From Akkermansiaceae bacterium (GTDB lineage: Bacteria > Verrucomicrobiota > Verrucomicrobiia > Verrucomicrobiales > Akkermansiaceae), in contig JARWZU010000001.1 in NCBI GenBank assembly GCA_029866215.1, positions 1 to 64,000 of the forward strand: 64,000 nt of DNA, read 5' to 3'. Numbering within the stretch: position 1 is the first letter of the stretch; each line of letters opens with the position of its first letter. The notes under the pieces are model-generated. The model was given only the letters and a program-made list of their open reading frames with translations. It did not search any database and was not told the origin of the DNA. Made by a program: the position numbers and the translations under genes. This document shows, piece by piece, positions 20,213-30,469 of this stretch.

Positions 20213-20392
20213 GGCGTGTGCAAAAGAACAATATTCACCGCGCCGAGGTCAATCTCGGATCGAGAAGATGGTCACGATTACGGCATCGAGGTGGCAATCG
20301 AAAAGTTCGGTCGCATTGCGGCGGCGGGAGAAGCCTTTGAAATCTTTGGAATCGTGTGTGGTTGAAATTTAAGTTTCCGAACAAAATTTGCC

Positions 20393-21124
20393 GTGATAAT
20401 TTGCGGCGTGGCTTCGATCTGCTGGAGAATTTTGACCGTAATTGTCGGTTTTGCGTGCGTGCAGTGTCGGCCGATCGGTCCGCCGAGTGGCAGGGTGGAT
20501 CCGTATCGGTCCGCGGCACCTCGGGCCTCGAACTCGGGCGGCAGCAGCAGCGTTTCTGCGCTGTTGCGTCAGGTGAATCTGCGTGCCGACATGGTAAGCC
20601 GTGGTAAATATGGGCGCAAGGTGGTCCGGCCGATGACCCCAAGGTTCATCACGATTCACAGCACCCAGAATTACAGTGCTGGGGCGCGCCAGCATTCGTT
20701 GGCACTCAAGAATGGCGCTTTGCGTTCCCCCAAGACGCGCTTCGGCAACCGCATCGGGTTTTTGATCTGGCATTTTACGGTGGATCAGGGCGTCGCGATT
20801 CAGCACATGCCGATCACGGAACAGGGTGAGCACGCGGATTTCGCTGGGCCGGGGAATCGGTTATCCATCGGCATTGAAATGTGCGAAAATCGAGGGAACA
20901 ACCTGTCCGCAACCGTCGAACGCACCGCGAAGCTGACGGCGGTGCTGATGAAGCGTAACCAGATTCCCTTGAAAAATGTCGTACCACATTATCACTGGCC
21001 GAGGCGCGGGAAACATCCAGCCAACAAAAATTGTCCGCATTTCCTCATGGATCACGGCCGCCCGGGAGCCAAGTGGCGCGCGTTTCTTGGGAAGGTGAAC
21101 TACTATCATCAACAACTGAACTGA
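20393..21124 (+). CDS. N-acetylmuramoyl-L-alanine amidase (amidase_2)
   Basis: A GTG-initiated frame of 243 residues; a second GTG at 20408 is also plausible. The N-terminus is hydrophobic (ILTVIVGFACVQC), an export signal, possibly of a lipoprotein, though the lipobox is not canonical. The catalytic domain (about 70-235) shows the zinc ligands of the amidase_2 fold: His in FITIHSTQN, His in VVPHYHWPRRGK, and Cys in NKNCPHF. The glutamate in SIGIEMCENRG sits where the family has a conserved acidic residue. It should cleave the peptide from MurNAc in the cell wall. The next gene begins almost at its stop. Confidence 0.88.
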   Translation: MIICGVASICWRILTVIVGFACVQCRPIGPPSGRVDPYRSAAPRASNSGGSSSVSALLRQVNLRADMVSRGKYGRKVVRPMTPRFITIHSTQNYSAGARQHSLALKNGALRSPKTRFGNRIGFLIWHFTVDQGVAIQHMPITEQGEHADFAGPGNRLSIGIEMCENRGNNLSATVERTAKLTAVLMKRNQIPLKNVVPHYHWPRRGKHPANKNCPHFLMDHGRPGAKWRAFLGKVNYYHQQLN

Positions 21125-21126
21125 CC

Positions 21127-21549
21127 TTGATCCATCCAACGAAAGATCATGGCAGTCCGGGCAACGCGGATGTGGTTCTCGAGCCGGGCATTCATTACGT
21201 TTGTCAGCGATGCACTGCATGCTGCAAGTGGCCGGGCGACGTCCGCATCGAGTCTGAGGAAATTGGGACCATGGCCAGTTTTCTCGGCCTAAACGAACAA
21301 GATTTTCTGGATCAATACACCCGCTTGCGGACGAATCGCCAAGGGCTTTCGCTCATCGAGAAGCCGAGCCACGAGTGCATCATGCTCGATGGGAACGCGT
21401 GTCGCATCCATCCGGTGAAACCTGCTCAGTGCGCGGGATTTCCGAATAAATGGAATTTCCCCGGTTGGCGCCAGGTATGCGAGGCGATTCCAGTTCCAGT
21501 AAAACGAGGTGGTGATGAAATATCGTTCACTGAAGAGCAGCCATCATGA
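21127..21549 (+). CDS. YkgJ-family cysteine cluster protein
   Basis: A protein of about 140 residues. The start is uncertain: TTG at 21127, 2 bp after the amidase stop, gives a family-like length, while a TTG at 21031 would overlap the amidase by 94 bp. The YkgJ pattern is clear: CQRCTACCKWPGDVRIE near the N-terminus, then SHECIMLDGNACRIHPVKPAQCAGFPN. The clustered cysteines probably bind an iron-sulfur centre or zinc. The stop overlaps the next gene's ATG by 4 bp, so the two are likely co-translated. Confidence 0.82.
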   Translation: MIHPTKDHGSPGNADVVLEPGIHYVCQRCTACCKWPGDVRIESEEIGTMASFLGLNEQDFLDQYTRLRTNRQGLSLIEKPSHECIMLDGNACRIHPVKPAQCAGFPNKWNFPGWRQVCEAIPVPVKRGGDEISFTEEQPS

Positions 21550-22553
21550 CGCGAAGCATCACAGCAGAATTTATTTTTGCGCTCACCAATCCAGGATCGG
21601 AGAAAGCGCTGAAGCTTGAGTCTGAAACGATGGGTCTTGCCTGGCGGCCAAGTTATCAACGCAGGGGATTTGTGACCTTCAAGTCGGATGTGGCCTACAC
21701 GTTTGATTCGTTAGAAGAACCGCTTGCCTGTGCACGACGGCTTTGTCTTTCGTTAGGAAAGGCGGCGACACGCGAGGAGGCTTGCGCGCGAATCCATGAG
21801 GCGATGGGAAACGAGGACGCGGTCATGATTCATCATGCGCGATTTTATGACCGCAAGATGCAGGGTGTTTCTAACGGTGATTCATTAGAGTTCCCGAAAT
21901 CGGGGCAGCTGGTCGGCACGGTGGTCGAGCTTGGTCCGGACGAATTCTGGGCGGGGCTGCATCGCCATGGGCAGTGGCTTAGCCCGTATCCAGCGGGGGA
22001 TTCAGGCATGATGATGCCAGCGGATTCGCCATCACGTGCGTGGTTGAAGCTTGAGGAAGCCACGCGGTTTTTCGGCCTGAAATTCGATCGCAGCGACATC
22101 GTGGTTGAGTTGGGGTGCGCCCCGGGTGGGGTGGTCTTGGCCTTGCTGAATCGCGGGGTTTCGGTGATCGGCGTGGATCCCGCGAAGATGGCCGAGGTGG
22201 TCGTAGCTGCGGGGATCTCCGCCCGCGACGATGCCCCCGCTGATCGCCCGTGGTTTTATCACTGCCGCAAGCCCGCCGCGCTGACGAGCAAGCGCGACCT
22301 CGGCCAAGGCGTGACTTGGTTCATGTCCGACATGAATCAGTCGCCAGAGGTTGTCCTCAAGGAATGTGGCCGGTTTTGTAAAATGGCACCGTCGATCCGT
22401 GGCGTCTTAATCACCCTGAAACTGACGGATGTGTTGCAAGTATCCGCAAAGGCCGAATGGCTCGCATCGCTCGCGGCCATGGGATTCAAAACGACGCGCC
22501 TCCAACAATTGAGTGTGCACCACAAGGAATTCGCTCTGCTCGGCCTGAAATGA
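21546..22553 (+). CDS. RlmM-like ribose 2'-O-methyltransferase (FtsJ fold)
   Basis: A protein of 335 residues. The N-terminal half (1-150) resembles a THUMP-type RNA-binding region. The C-terminal Rossmann fold has the SAM-binding motif VVELGCAPGGVVLALLNRG (about 187-205) with GVDPAKM, and FMSDMNQSP supplies the catalytic Asp. A late Lys (LITLKLTD) completes a FtsJ-like K-D-K-E arrangement. RlmM methylates C2498 of 23S rRNA in E. coli. The same target here is inference, because the protein is shorter than typical RlmM (366) and divergent. It is coupled to the YkgJ gene by an ATGA overlap. Confidence 0.8.
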   Translation: MTRSITAEFIFALTNPGSEKALKLESETMGLAWRPSYQRRGFVTFKSDVAYTFDSLEEPLACARRLCLSLGKAATREEACARIHEAMGNEDAVMIHHARFYDRKMQGVSNGDSLEFPKSGQLVGTVVELGPDEFWAGLHRHGQWLSPYPAGDSGMMMPADSPSRAWLKLEEATRFFGLKFDRSDIVVELGCAPGGVVLALLNRGVSVIGVDPAKMAEVVVAAGISARDDAPADRPWFYHCRKPAALTSKRDLGQGVTWFMSDMNQSPEVVLKECGRFCKMAPSIRGVLITLKLTDVLQVSAKAEWLASLAAMGFKTTRLQQLSVHHKEFALLGLK

Positions 22554-22628
22554 CCGACTTTTCCGGACTCGGGTGAAATCCACCTCCGACCTTGCCATTC
22601 TGGGGATTCTGCCGTTTGATTCCGCCCC

Positions 22629-24029
22629 ATGCCTACTGTTGCCATCGTCGGACGCCCAAATGTCGGCAAGTCCGCTCTCTTCAATCGCCTCGCCGGGAGG
22701 AAGATCGCGATTGTCCACGATCAGCCTGGCGTCACTCGCGATCGGATTTCAGCACCCTCTCAAGCGACTCAGGTGAGTTGTACGCTGATCGACACCGGCG
22801 GCATCGGAGGCAACATCGACGACGGCTTCGAAGAGCAGGTCACGATCGAAGCGGACATCGCGATGCAAACCGCGGATTTGATCCTTTTCGTGGTCGATGC
22901 CCATGATGGCCTCACCGCGATCGACCAAGCGCTCGCTCAAAAGCTTCGCAAGGCCAAGCCGCCGATCCTACTAGTGATCAACAAGGTGGACGACGACAAG
23001 CACGAGAATTCTCACTCGGATTTCACCCGGCTCGGTCTCGGTAGCAGCGTATTTGTCTCTGCGGAACACGGACGGAACTTCGGCATGCTTTGCGACGAGA
23101 TCGACGCGGTGATCGCCCCGCTCGTCCAAGAAACGGAGGCCGAGGCCCAAGTCGCTGAAGCGGTCGGGATCAAATTGGCGATCGTCGGTAAGCCGAATGC
23201 TGGGAAGTCCTCGCTCGTCAATGCCATCCTGAAAGACGAGCGCACCATCGTTTCAGACATCGCAGGCACCACTCGGGATGCGGTGGATTTGCCCTATCAA
23301 TTCGATGGTGAAAACTTCACACTCATCGATACCGCCGGTCTCCGTCCTCGTGCAAAGCGAGACAACTCGGTCGAAGTGTTCTCTGCGATGCGCACCGAGA
23401 AAGCGGTCAGGCGTGCTGATCTCTGCGTGTTGGTCATTGATCTAGCAGCGGGGATCACCTCGATGGATCGCAAGATCGCCCAATTGATCATGGAGGAGAA
23501 AAAACCCTGTTTGATCGTGTTGAATAAGTTCGATCTTTTCCACCCGGGCGCCAATCGCACTGCGCGGTTAGAAGAGGCGACGGAGCATGTTCGCAAAGAG
23601 TTATTCTTCCTCCACTACGCGCCGTTCGTTGCGTGTTCTGCGAAGACCGGCGGCTCGGTGGATCATGTTCTTAAGGAGGCCCTGAAAATCCGCAAAGGAG
23701 CGCAGAGCATCCCCGGTACTGGCCAGCTGAATCGCATTCTTCAAGGGGCATTCGAGGCCACCCCGCCACCGATGGACAGCAAGCTCCGCAAGCGGCTCAA
23801 GCTATACTATGCCACGGCGGCGGTTGAAGAAAAGTATAGCGTCATTCCGGTGCCAACCATCGTGTTGTTTGTGAATGATAAGCGCTTGATGGCGGCCAGT
23901 TACGAATCGTACATCGTCAATCGTTACCGCGCCGCTCACCCGGCGCCGGGGATTCCGGTGGTGCTTTCGGTGCGGTCGCGCTCGCGTCGTGAGTGGGAGC
24001 CGAAAAATACCAAGCCGCAGGGCCATTGA
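22629..24029 (+). CDS. der: Ribosome biogenesis GTPase Der (EngA)
   Basis: A protein of 466 residues with two tandem G domains: the first has GRPNVGKSALFN (8-19) and DTGGIG, the second GKPNAGKSSLVNA (about 186-198) and DTAGLRPR with NKFDLF. A C-terminal KH-like domain (about 360-450) contains the typical PPP...KRLKLYYATQ-like segment (RKRLKLYYATAAV). Der is an essential 50S assembly factor. The length and order match the family. The ATG is at 22629, after a short 75-bp spacer from the methyltransferase. Confidence 0.97.
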   Translation: MPTVAIVGRPNVGKSALFNRLAGRKIAIVHDQPGVTRDRISAPSQATQVSCTLIDTGGIGGNIDDGFEEQVTIEADIAMQTADLILFVVDAHDGLTAIDQALAQKLRKAKPPILLVINKVDDDKHENSHSDFTRLGLGSSVFVSAEHGRNFGMLCDEIDAVIAPLVQETEAEAQVAEAVGIKLAIVGKPNAGKSSLVNAILKDERTIVSDIAGTTRDAVDLPYQFDGENFTLIDTAGLRPRAKRDNSVEVFSAMRTEKAVRRADLCVLVIDLAAGITSMDRKIAQLIMEEKKPCLIVLNKFDLFHPGANRTARLEEATEHVRKELFFLHYAPFVACSAKTGGSVDHVLKEALKIRKGAQSIPGTGQLNRILQGAFEATPPPMDSKLRKRLKLYYATAAVEEKYSVIPVPTIVLFVNDKRLMAASYESYIVNRYRAAHPAPGIPVVLSVRSRSRREWEPKNTKPQGH

Positions 24030-24090
24030 TCGGAGCGACTCGCAAGAGCCCAACTCAGGAATTGACAAAAGTCTGATGGTTTGAAAGAAC

Positions 24091-24696
24091 ATGGGCATGA
24101 TGCCCTCCCTCATTAAATTGTTCGTTTGTTTCGCGCTCGTTTTCAAATCCGTCACCTCGCTCCACGCAGAGCCACCCACTGACGGCACCACATCAGCACC
24201 GGTTCCAGGTGTGTATGACACCTTAAAGTTTGGCGATGATCGCGCGACGGTTTTGGCAAAGCTCAAAGCCAGCAAGCTGGTGGAAATGACCACCGATGAG
24301 ACCTTCATCGGCCGCTCTGGGCTCAATGGCGTTTTCCGCTGCCGTAACAAAATTGGAACGCTTAACGCTTCGTTGTATTTCGATTGGACCGAGGCGGGGA
24401 AGTTGAAGGAGATCAATCTCCAGACCGACCTGGTCGGCGAGGGAGACTACCAGAGTTTAATTGCACCCGGTTGGAAGGATATGATCGCGCTCCTCGGCGA
24501 ACTCAACGGGACGCCAGTCGTCAAGGGTCCGATACCCGCGAAATCGACCTTGAGCGATGGATCGTTTTCGCCATCCCACCTATGGAAGCTGGAATCCGGT
24601 GGTAGCGTTTTGTTGGGAGTGGCCCGCGATGGAGACCGATTTCAGGTGGTCGTTCGTTTCACGAAAAAAGCAGTCCAGCCCGTGGGGCTTCCATAG
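24091..24696 (+). CDS. Secreted conserved hypothetical protein (201 aa)
   Basis: The N-terminus is a signal peptide (MGMMPSLIKLFVCFALVFKSVTSLHAEP, cleavage probably after HAE or LHA). The mature part is a compact domain with alternating strands (ATVLAKLKASKLVEMT, NASLYFDWTEAGKLKEINLQT). I do not recognise a family. The short pattern YDTLKFGDDRATVLAKL resembles bacterial domains where a linear relation between an input and a stored coefficient is measured, but this is only a resemblance. It lies between der and ligA on the same strand. Confidence 0.65.
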   Translation: MGMMPSLIKLFVCFALVFKSVTSLHAEPPTDGTTSAPVPGVYDTLKFGDDRATVLAKLKASKLVEMTTDETFIGRSGLNGVFRCRNKIGTLNASLYFDWTEAGKLKEINLQTDLVGEGDYQSLIAPGWKDMIALLGELNGTPVVKGPIPAKSTLSDGSFSPSHLWKLESGGSVLLGVARDGDRFQVVVRFTKKAVQPVGLP

Positions 24697-26970
<2,274 letters not shown>

Positions 26971-26994
26971 CGGCCGTGTCCTCATCCCCGTGTC

Positions 26995-27132
26995 CGGAGC
27001 CGTTTTCGCATTCTCAAAGTTGTCTTTTGCCTGTCCGGAGTCGTTTTCACTCTCACCACTTTCGTTTTTAAGGCAGCTAAGTCGTTTTTGGCGTCTCCCG
27101 ACTTGTTTTCTCCTTTGCCCCATCCGTTTTCC
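26995..27132. repeat. Degenerate 21-nt phased CGTTTTC repeat array
   Basis: Downstream of ligA seven T-rich units recur at nearly constant spacing. T-runs begin at 27003, 27025, 27044, 27065, 27085, 27106 and 27127, that is, steps of 22, 19, 21, 20, 21 and 21. Most units read CGTTTTC or CGTTTTT. GTCCGGAG precedes two of them (26993-26999 and 27033-27040). The 21-nt step is two DNA helical turns. The reading frame across it (F every seven residues) looks like an artefact of this periodicity, not a gene. Confidence 0.7.
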
Positions 27133-27180
27133 TCTAGTCCACCGTGAAGAACAGAGTGCGGATAAATTGAGGGTTTGTCA

Positions 27181-27255
27181 GGCGCTACACTCTCAAGCCT
27201 GCTGAATCATTTTAGCCATTAGGGGCCTGAAATAGGAATTGTCAGGGCCTAATAT
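27181..27255 (+). promoter_or_regulatory. Duplicated 75-bp leader, copy 1, with inverted repeat
   Basis: This 75-bp segment is repeated at 32860-32934 with two mismatches (A/G at offset 7; C/T at offset 46). It contains an imperfect inverted repeat: arm 27218-27230 (ATTAGGGGCCTGA) and arm 27242-27253 (TCAGGGCCTAAT), pairing 6 plus 5 bases around a GG/G bulge with an 11-nt loop. In copy 2 the C/T change turns a C-G pair into a U-G wobble, so pairing is kept. It sits just ahead of the coiled-coil gene and is probably a promoter, operator or 5' leader element. Confidence 0.6.
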
Positions 27256-27274
27256 ACCATTCATTCTAAGTGAG

Positions 27275-27619
27275 ATGAGTGATTTACAGGATTCTTTTAA
27301 TCGAAACGACGGGACGCTAAATGCCATGGGCCACATGGCGGCAATCAGCCAGCGCAACCAACAGATCGCCCAGCAGAAAGAACAGGCGACCGCCATCCGC
27401 GCCCAGACGGCGGCGCTGGAAGCCGCCAACCGCAACGAGGCAGACCGCACTAAAATCGAAAAACAGCGCCTCGTCATCGAGCAGCAGCGGCTCAAGGCAG
27501 AGGAGGCAGACCGCGAAATGCGCAGGCAACAGGCGGAGCAGGTCAAGCAGTTGCGCAACCTCCTAGCTGACAGCTTCGCCGCGCTTGAGCGTCTCGAAAA
27601 AATCCGCCCCTCGCACTGA
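27275..27619 (+). CDS. Small coiled-coil protein, copy 1
   Basis: A protein of 114 residues from ATG at 27275; a TTG 36 bp upstream is in frame but falls inside the leader hairpin. Residues 25-110 are nearly all helix-forming and charged (RNQQIAQQKEQATAIRAQTA, EKQRLVIEQQRLKAEEADRE), a long coiled coil without membrane segment. Its family is not recognised. The paralogue at 32954-33298 shares most of it, except a divergent N-terminal 20 residues. Its stop is 27 bp before the FGE gene's ATG, so the pair looks like a two-gene unit. Confidence 0.7.
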   Translation: MSDLQDSFNRNDGTLNAMGHMAAISQRNQQIAQQKEQATAIRAQTAALEAANRNEADRTKIEKQRLVIEQQRLKAEEADREMRRQQAEQVKQLRNLLADSFAALERLEKIRPSH

Positions 27620-27646
27620 ATCCCGCTTTCAAAAACCGATTTCCAA

Positions 27647-29596
27647 ATGATTGACGACGCCTTCCTCCGTCAGGTCGCCGCACTGCAGGCGAATCTCAAA
27701 ATGCTCGAGTCCCAGTCGGACGCACTGAGCGATCTCGCAGACATGAAGGAGCTTCGGCTCTACAAAGCGCACCTCACCGACTACATCGAGGCTCACGCCA
27801 GCGCAGGGGATCTGCCACGCGATCCGTTTCAAGCCATTGAACAACGCCTCAGCGCCTTGTCCGAGTTTTTCGCGGCGGCGGATCAGGAATGTAAACGCCT
27901 GAATAGCTGGAAAGCCGATTGGCTCAATTCCGTCCCAGCGGTGGGTCTCGCCGACCTACAATCCGCAAGGACGGAGCTGGCCGAGTTGGTCGCGGAGGTT
28001 CCGCAGATTCAGGATCGGCTCCGGCAGAGGCTGTCACCACTGGATTGGGATACCTCCTCGGCCACGGTGGATCTTCATGCGGAGTTGCTGGCCTGCGCCC
28101 AATGCGCAAGTGGCTTGAAACTTCCGCTAAAGACGGATAGCCGACAGAAACTCTATCAATTCGCCCGCGGTGAGTGGGCTCACGCAATGGAAACTTCGGC
28201 TCATCTCACCGCCATGGGTCTGAGAATCGAGGAGTTGATTGCGCTCCACGCGGATCATGTAAAGACCGTTGCCGAAGGTGAGGCCCTGCTCGCGAAACAG
28301 AACTTCCGGAGGGTCGGGAAGATGCTTGAAGAAATCGGCAGAAACAAATTCTCCGACATCCATTATTCCAATTTGGAATCGGGGTTAAAGAAGCAACTGG
28401 CCTTGGTGGGGAGGTTTGCCGCGTTGGCTTCGTCCATCAAAGAGCGATTGAGCAAGGGAGAGCTCAAGGCAGTGACAGAAGAACTGAGAGAATTGAGCGC
28501 TCTTGCGGGCAATCCGGCCTCTGAATTTGGGCATGAAACCTCAGAACTGCTGAAAGATGCGGACGCTCAGATGGCCTCGTTTCTCCGAGGACGTAGAAAG
28601 ACCCGTAACGACGCAACGGTGTTATTGGTTGTCGGATTAGTAGGGGCGGTTGCCCTAGCTGGGTATGTGATCAAGGAGGATAAGAAGGCAACTCTAGCAA
28701 AAATCGAAGCAATGGCCAGGGCGGAGCGGGAAGCCGGTGAAGCTGCTGAAGCCAAAGCCAAGGCGGAGCAGGAAGCTGCTGAAGCCAGAGCTAAGGCGGA
28801 GCAGGAAGCTGCTGAAGCAAAAGCCAAAGCTGATAAGCAAGCCGCTGAGGCAAAGGCCAAACTCCTCGCCGAGATCAGCGCTGGGCGAGTAGGAGCCACC
28901 TTGGGTGTGCCGTTGGCTGGAAAGGCGATCATGACTTTTGCCTTTTGTCCTGCGGGTAGCTTTGAGATGCATATTTCGTTAGGGGGATTTATACTACCTG
29001 GTGAAGAAAATCGGCCTAAGGTCACATTGAGCAAAGACTTCTGGATGGCCAAGACTGAAGTCACAGGGACCCAATGGTGTGCGGTGATGGGCGGTAATCC
29101 AAGCGACTCCGAAGGTGATGAACTGCCGCATGATTACGTGAGTTGGAATAATGCCAAAGATTTCATCAAAAAGATGAACGACAGCGGCTGTATTCCCGAT
29201 GGCTGGGCGATGGCCCTACCGACGGAAGCGCAGTGGGAATATTCCTGCCGAGCTGGTGAGACGGGGCCCTATTCAGGAGGCACGCGGGAACAGGTGGCTT
29301 GGCATGGTGGAAACAGCGAGAATAAGACTCACCCAGTCGGCACTAAGAAGCCAAATGCTTGGGGGCTGCACGACATGCATGGTAATGTGTCGGAATGGTG
29401 CGCGGATTGGTATGGAAACACCTTCACCTTGCCGGGCGGCACGGATCCCTCGGGGCCTTCAACAGGCGTCGACCGCTCACTTCGCGGAGGATCATGGATC
29501 ACCCCAGACTGTCGCGCGGACTCCCGGGGTTGGAGCCGTCCGGATGCCCGGGACTATTCCATAGGCTTCCGCCCTGCCCTAGTTCCATCCAAGTGA
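27647..29596 (+). CDS. Coiled-coil, transmembrane, FGE-sulfatase (SUMF1) protein, copy 1
   Basis: A protein of 649 residues. Residues 1-320 form a mostly helical, soluble region with a Cys pair (LACAQCASG near 150). One membrane helix (about 322-341, ATVLLVVGLVGAVALAGYVI) follows, then an Ala/Glu/Lys stalk (about 358-412) with tandem 11-residue units such as AEQEAAEARAK. The C-terminal FGE/SUMF1 domain (about 425-649) has FWMAKTEVTGTQWCAVMGGNPS, LPTEAQWEYSCRAGE, NAWGLHDMHGNVSEWCADWYG and RGGSW...GFRP. It is probably a membrane-anchored display of a C-type-lectin-like fold. Whether it has formylglycine-generating activity is unlikely to be decided from sequence. Confidence 0.8.
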   Translation: MIDDAFLRQVAALQANLKMLESQSDALSDLADMKELRLYKAHLTDYIEAHASAGDLPRDPFQAIEQRLSALSEFFAAADQECKRLNSWKADWLNSVPAVGLADLQSARTELAELVAEVPQIQDRLRQRLSPLDWDTSSATVDLHAELLACAQCASGLKLPLKTDSRQKLYQFARGEWAHAMETSAHLTAMGLRIEELIALHADHVKTVAEGEALLAKQNFRRVGKMLEEIGRNKFSDIHYSNLESGLKKQLALVGRFAALASSIKERLSKGELKAVTEELRELSALAGNPASEFGHETSELLKDADAQMASFLRGRRKTRNDATVLLVVGLVGAVALAGYVIKEDKKATLAKIEAMARAEREAGEAAEAKAKAEQEAAEARAKAEQEAAEAKAKADKQAAEAKAKLLAEISAGRVGATLGVPLAGKAIMTFAFCPAGSFEMHISLGGFILPGEENRPKVTLSKDFWMAKTEVTGTQWCAVMGGNPSDSEGDELPHDYVSWNNAKDFIKKMNDSGCIPDGWAMALPTEAQWEYSCRAGETGPYSGGTREQVAWHGGNSENKTHPVGTKKPNAWGLHDMHGNVSEWCADWYGNTFTLPGGTDPSGPSTGVDRSLRGGSWITPDCRADSRGWSRPDARDYSIGFRPALVPSK

Positions 29597-29629
29597 TTTC
29601 TCCTAATCGAATCTTTCAGCCCATTTGTC

Positions 29630-30436
29630 ATGTCCGCCGCCAAATACACCCAGCTCCACCGTCGTCTACTTTTCCACTGGACGGGACCACGACCGGTTCG
29701 GGCGTTAAAGGACCACAATGACCGATTGGAGTACCTGAAACTCTTGGTCAGCATCCTTGACGCTGGACTTCGCTATTCGGTGCCAGAAAGCCAGCATACC
29801 GAATGGATCGAGAAGAACGAGATTCGGGCTACGCATCCGATGCTCTGCTTTAGCGAGTGGGGAGTTTCGGAATCGAATGCACATTCCGGACGCTATGGTT
29901 CCATGGGCCTTGGCTTCACCAGAAAGTTCGTGATGAATAAGGGGGGGAGACCGGTAGTCTATGTGCCCAACAGCCAGACCGACCCCTTCCGGAAGGCCCT
30001 CGTTGAAGTGATCCAAGCAGTCCGAGAGGATAGCAAAAAAAACTCCAGACTGCATCGCCATACTGACCTGCTGGCGAGTTACTTGAAATCCTACAATTTC
30101 AAAAGGGCCACTGTAAAGAAGCCGCCCAATGACGAAGGAACTGCCAAAAGCATCCGGAAAAGGGAGGCGTCCTATCAAGATGACCACCTGCTTCGCCTCG
30201 ATTTCGGTGGACTCTTCGCGAATCTCGAAGACCGCGAATGGAGGATTATTCCAAAGAAAATCGAAACACAGCCTCAGCATCTGGCGTTCAAAACGGGTGA
30301 TCTGGCGATGATTGTTTTTCCTGACCATCAAACACTCAGCCTTGCGATGCAGCACGACGAGATCATGAAGCGGATATCTATCCCCGGGCATCCAGCTGTT
30401 TGCATGGTCTCGCGCGAGGTTATCCAGAGCGTCTGA
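29630..30436 (+). CDS. AbiGi-like protein (abortive infection antitoxin family)
   Basis: A protein of 268 residues. The N-terminal 110 residues match the AbiGi pattern: LLFHWTGPRPV, a helix LVSILDAGLRYSV, PMLCFSEWGVSES, then HSGRYGSMGLGFTRKFVMNK and GGRPVVYV. AbiGi is annotated as the antitoxin of the lactococcal AbiG abortive-infection system. No obvious AbiGii toxin gene is adjacent. It lies 33 bp after an FGE gene and 33 bp before an FGE lipoprotein gene on the same strand, suggesting one operon. The assignment is by motif pattern, not by search. Confidence 0.72.
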   Translation: MSAAKYTQLHRRLLFHWTGPRPVRALKDHNDRLEYLKLLVSILDAGLRYSVPESQHTEWIEKNEIRATHPMLCFSEWGVSESNAHSGRYGSMGLGFTRKFVMNKGGRPVVYVPNSQTDPFRKALVEVIQAVREDSKKNSRLHRHTDLLASYLKSYNFKRATVKKPPNDEGTAKSIRKREASYQDDHLLRLDFGGLFANLEDREWRIIPKKIETQPQHLAFKTGDLAMIVFPDHQTLSLAMQHDEIMKRISIPGHPAVCMVSREVIQSV

Positions 30437-30469
30437 ACCCATTATTTTGAATATATGCAAAGTCGCATT

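Larger units (their letters stand above)
26971..27274. other. Intergenic region between ligA and the FGE locus
   Basis: About 300 bp without a supported gene. It holds the 21-nt T-rich array (26995-27132), then a stretch with nothing recognisable (27133-27180), then the 75-bp leader that recurs at 32860-32934. No terminator with a clear stem and T-run was seen after ligA. Confidence 0.6.

Noticed and set aside
26990-27205. A 71-residue open frame between ligA and the FGE locus
   Set aside because: It is generated by the 21-nt T-rich repeat (F every seven residues) and shows no protein-like composition or ribosome-binding site.
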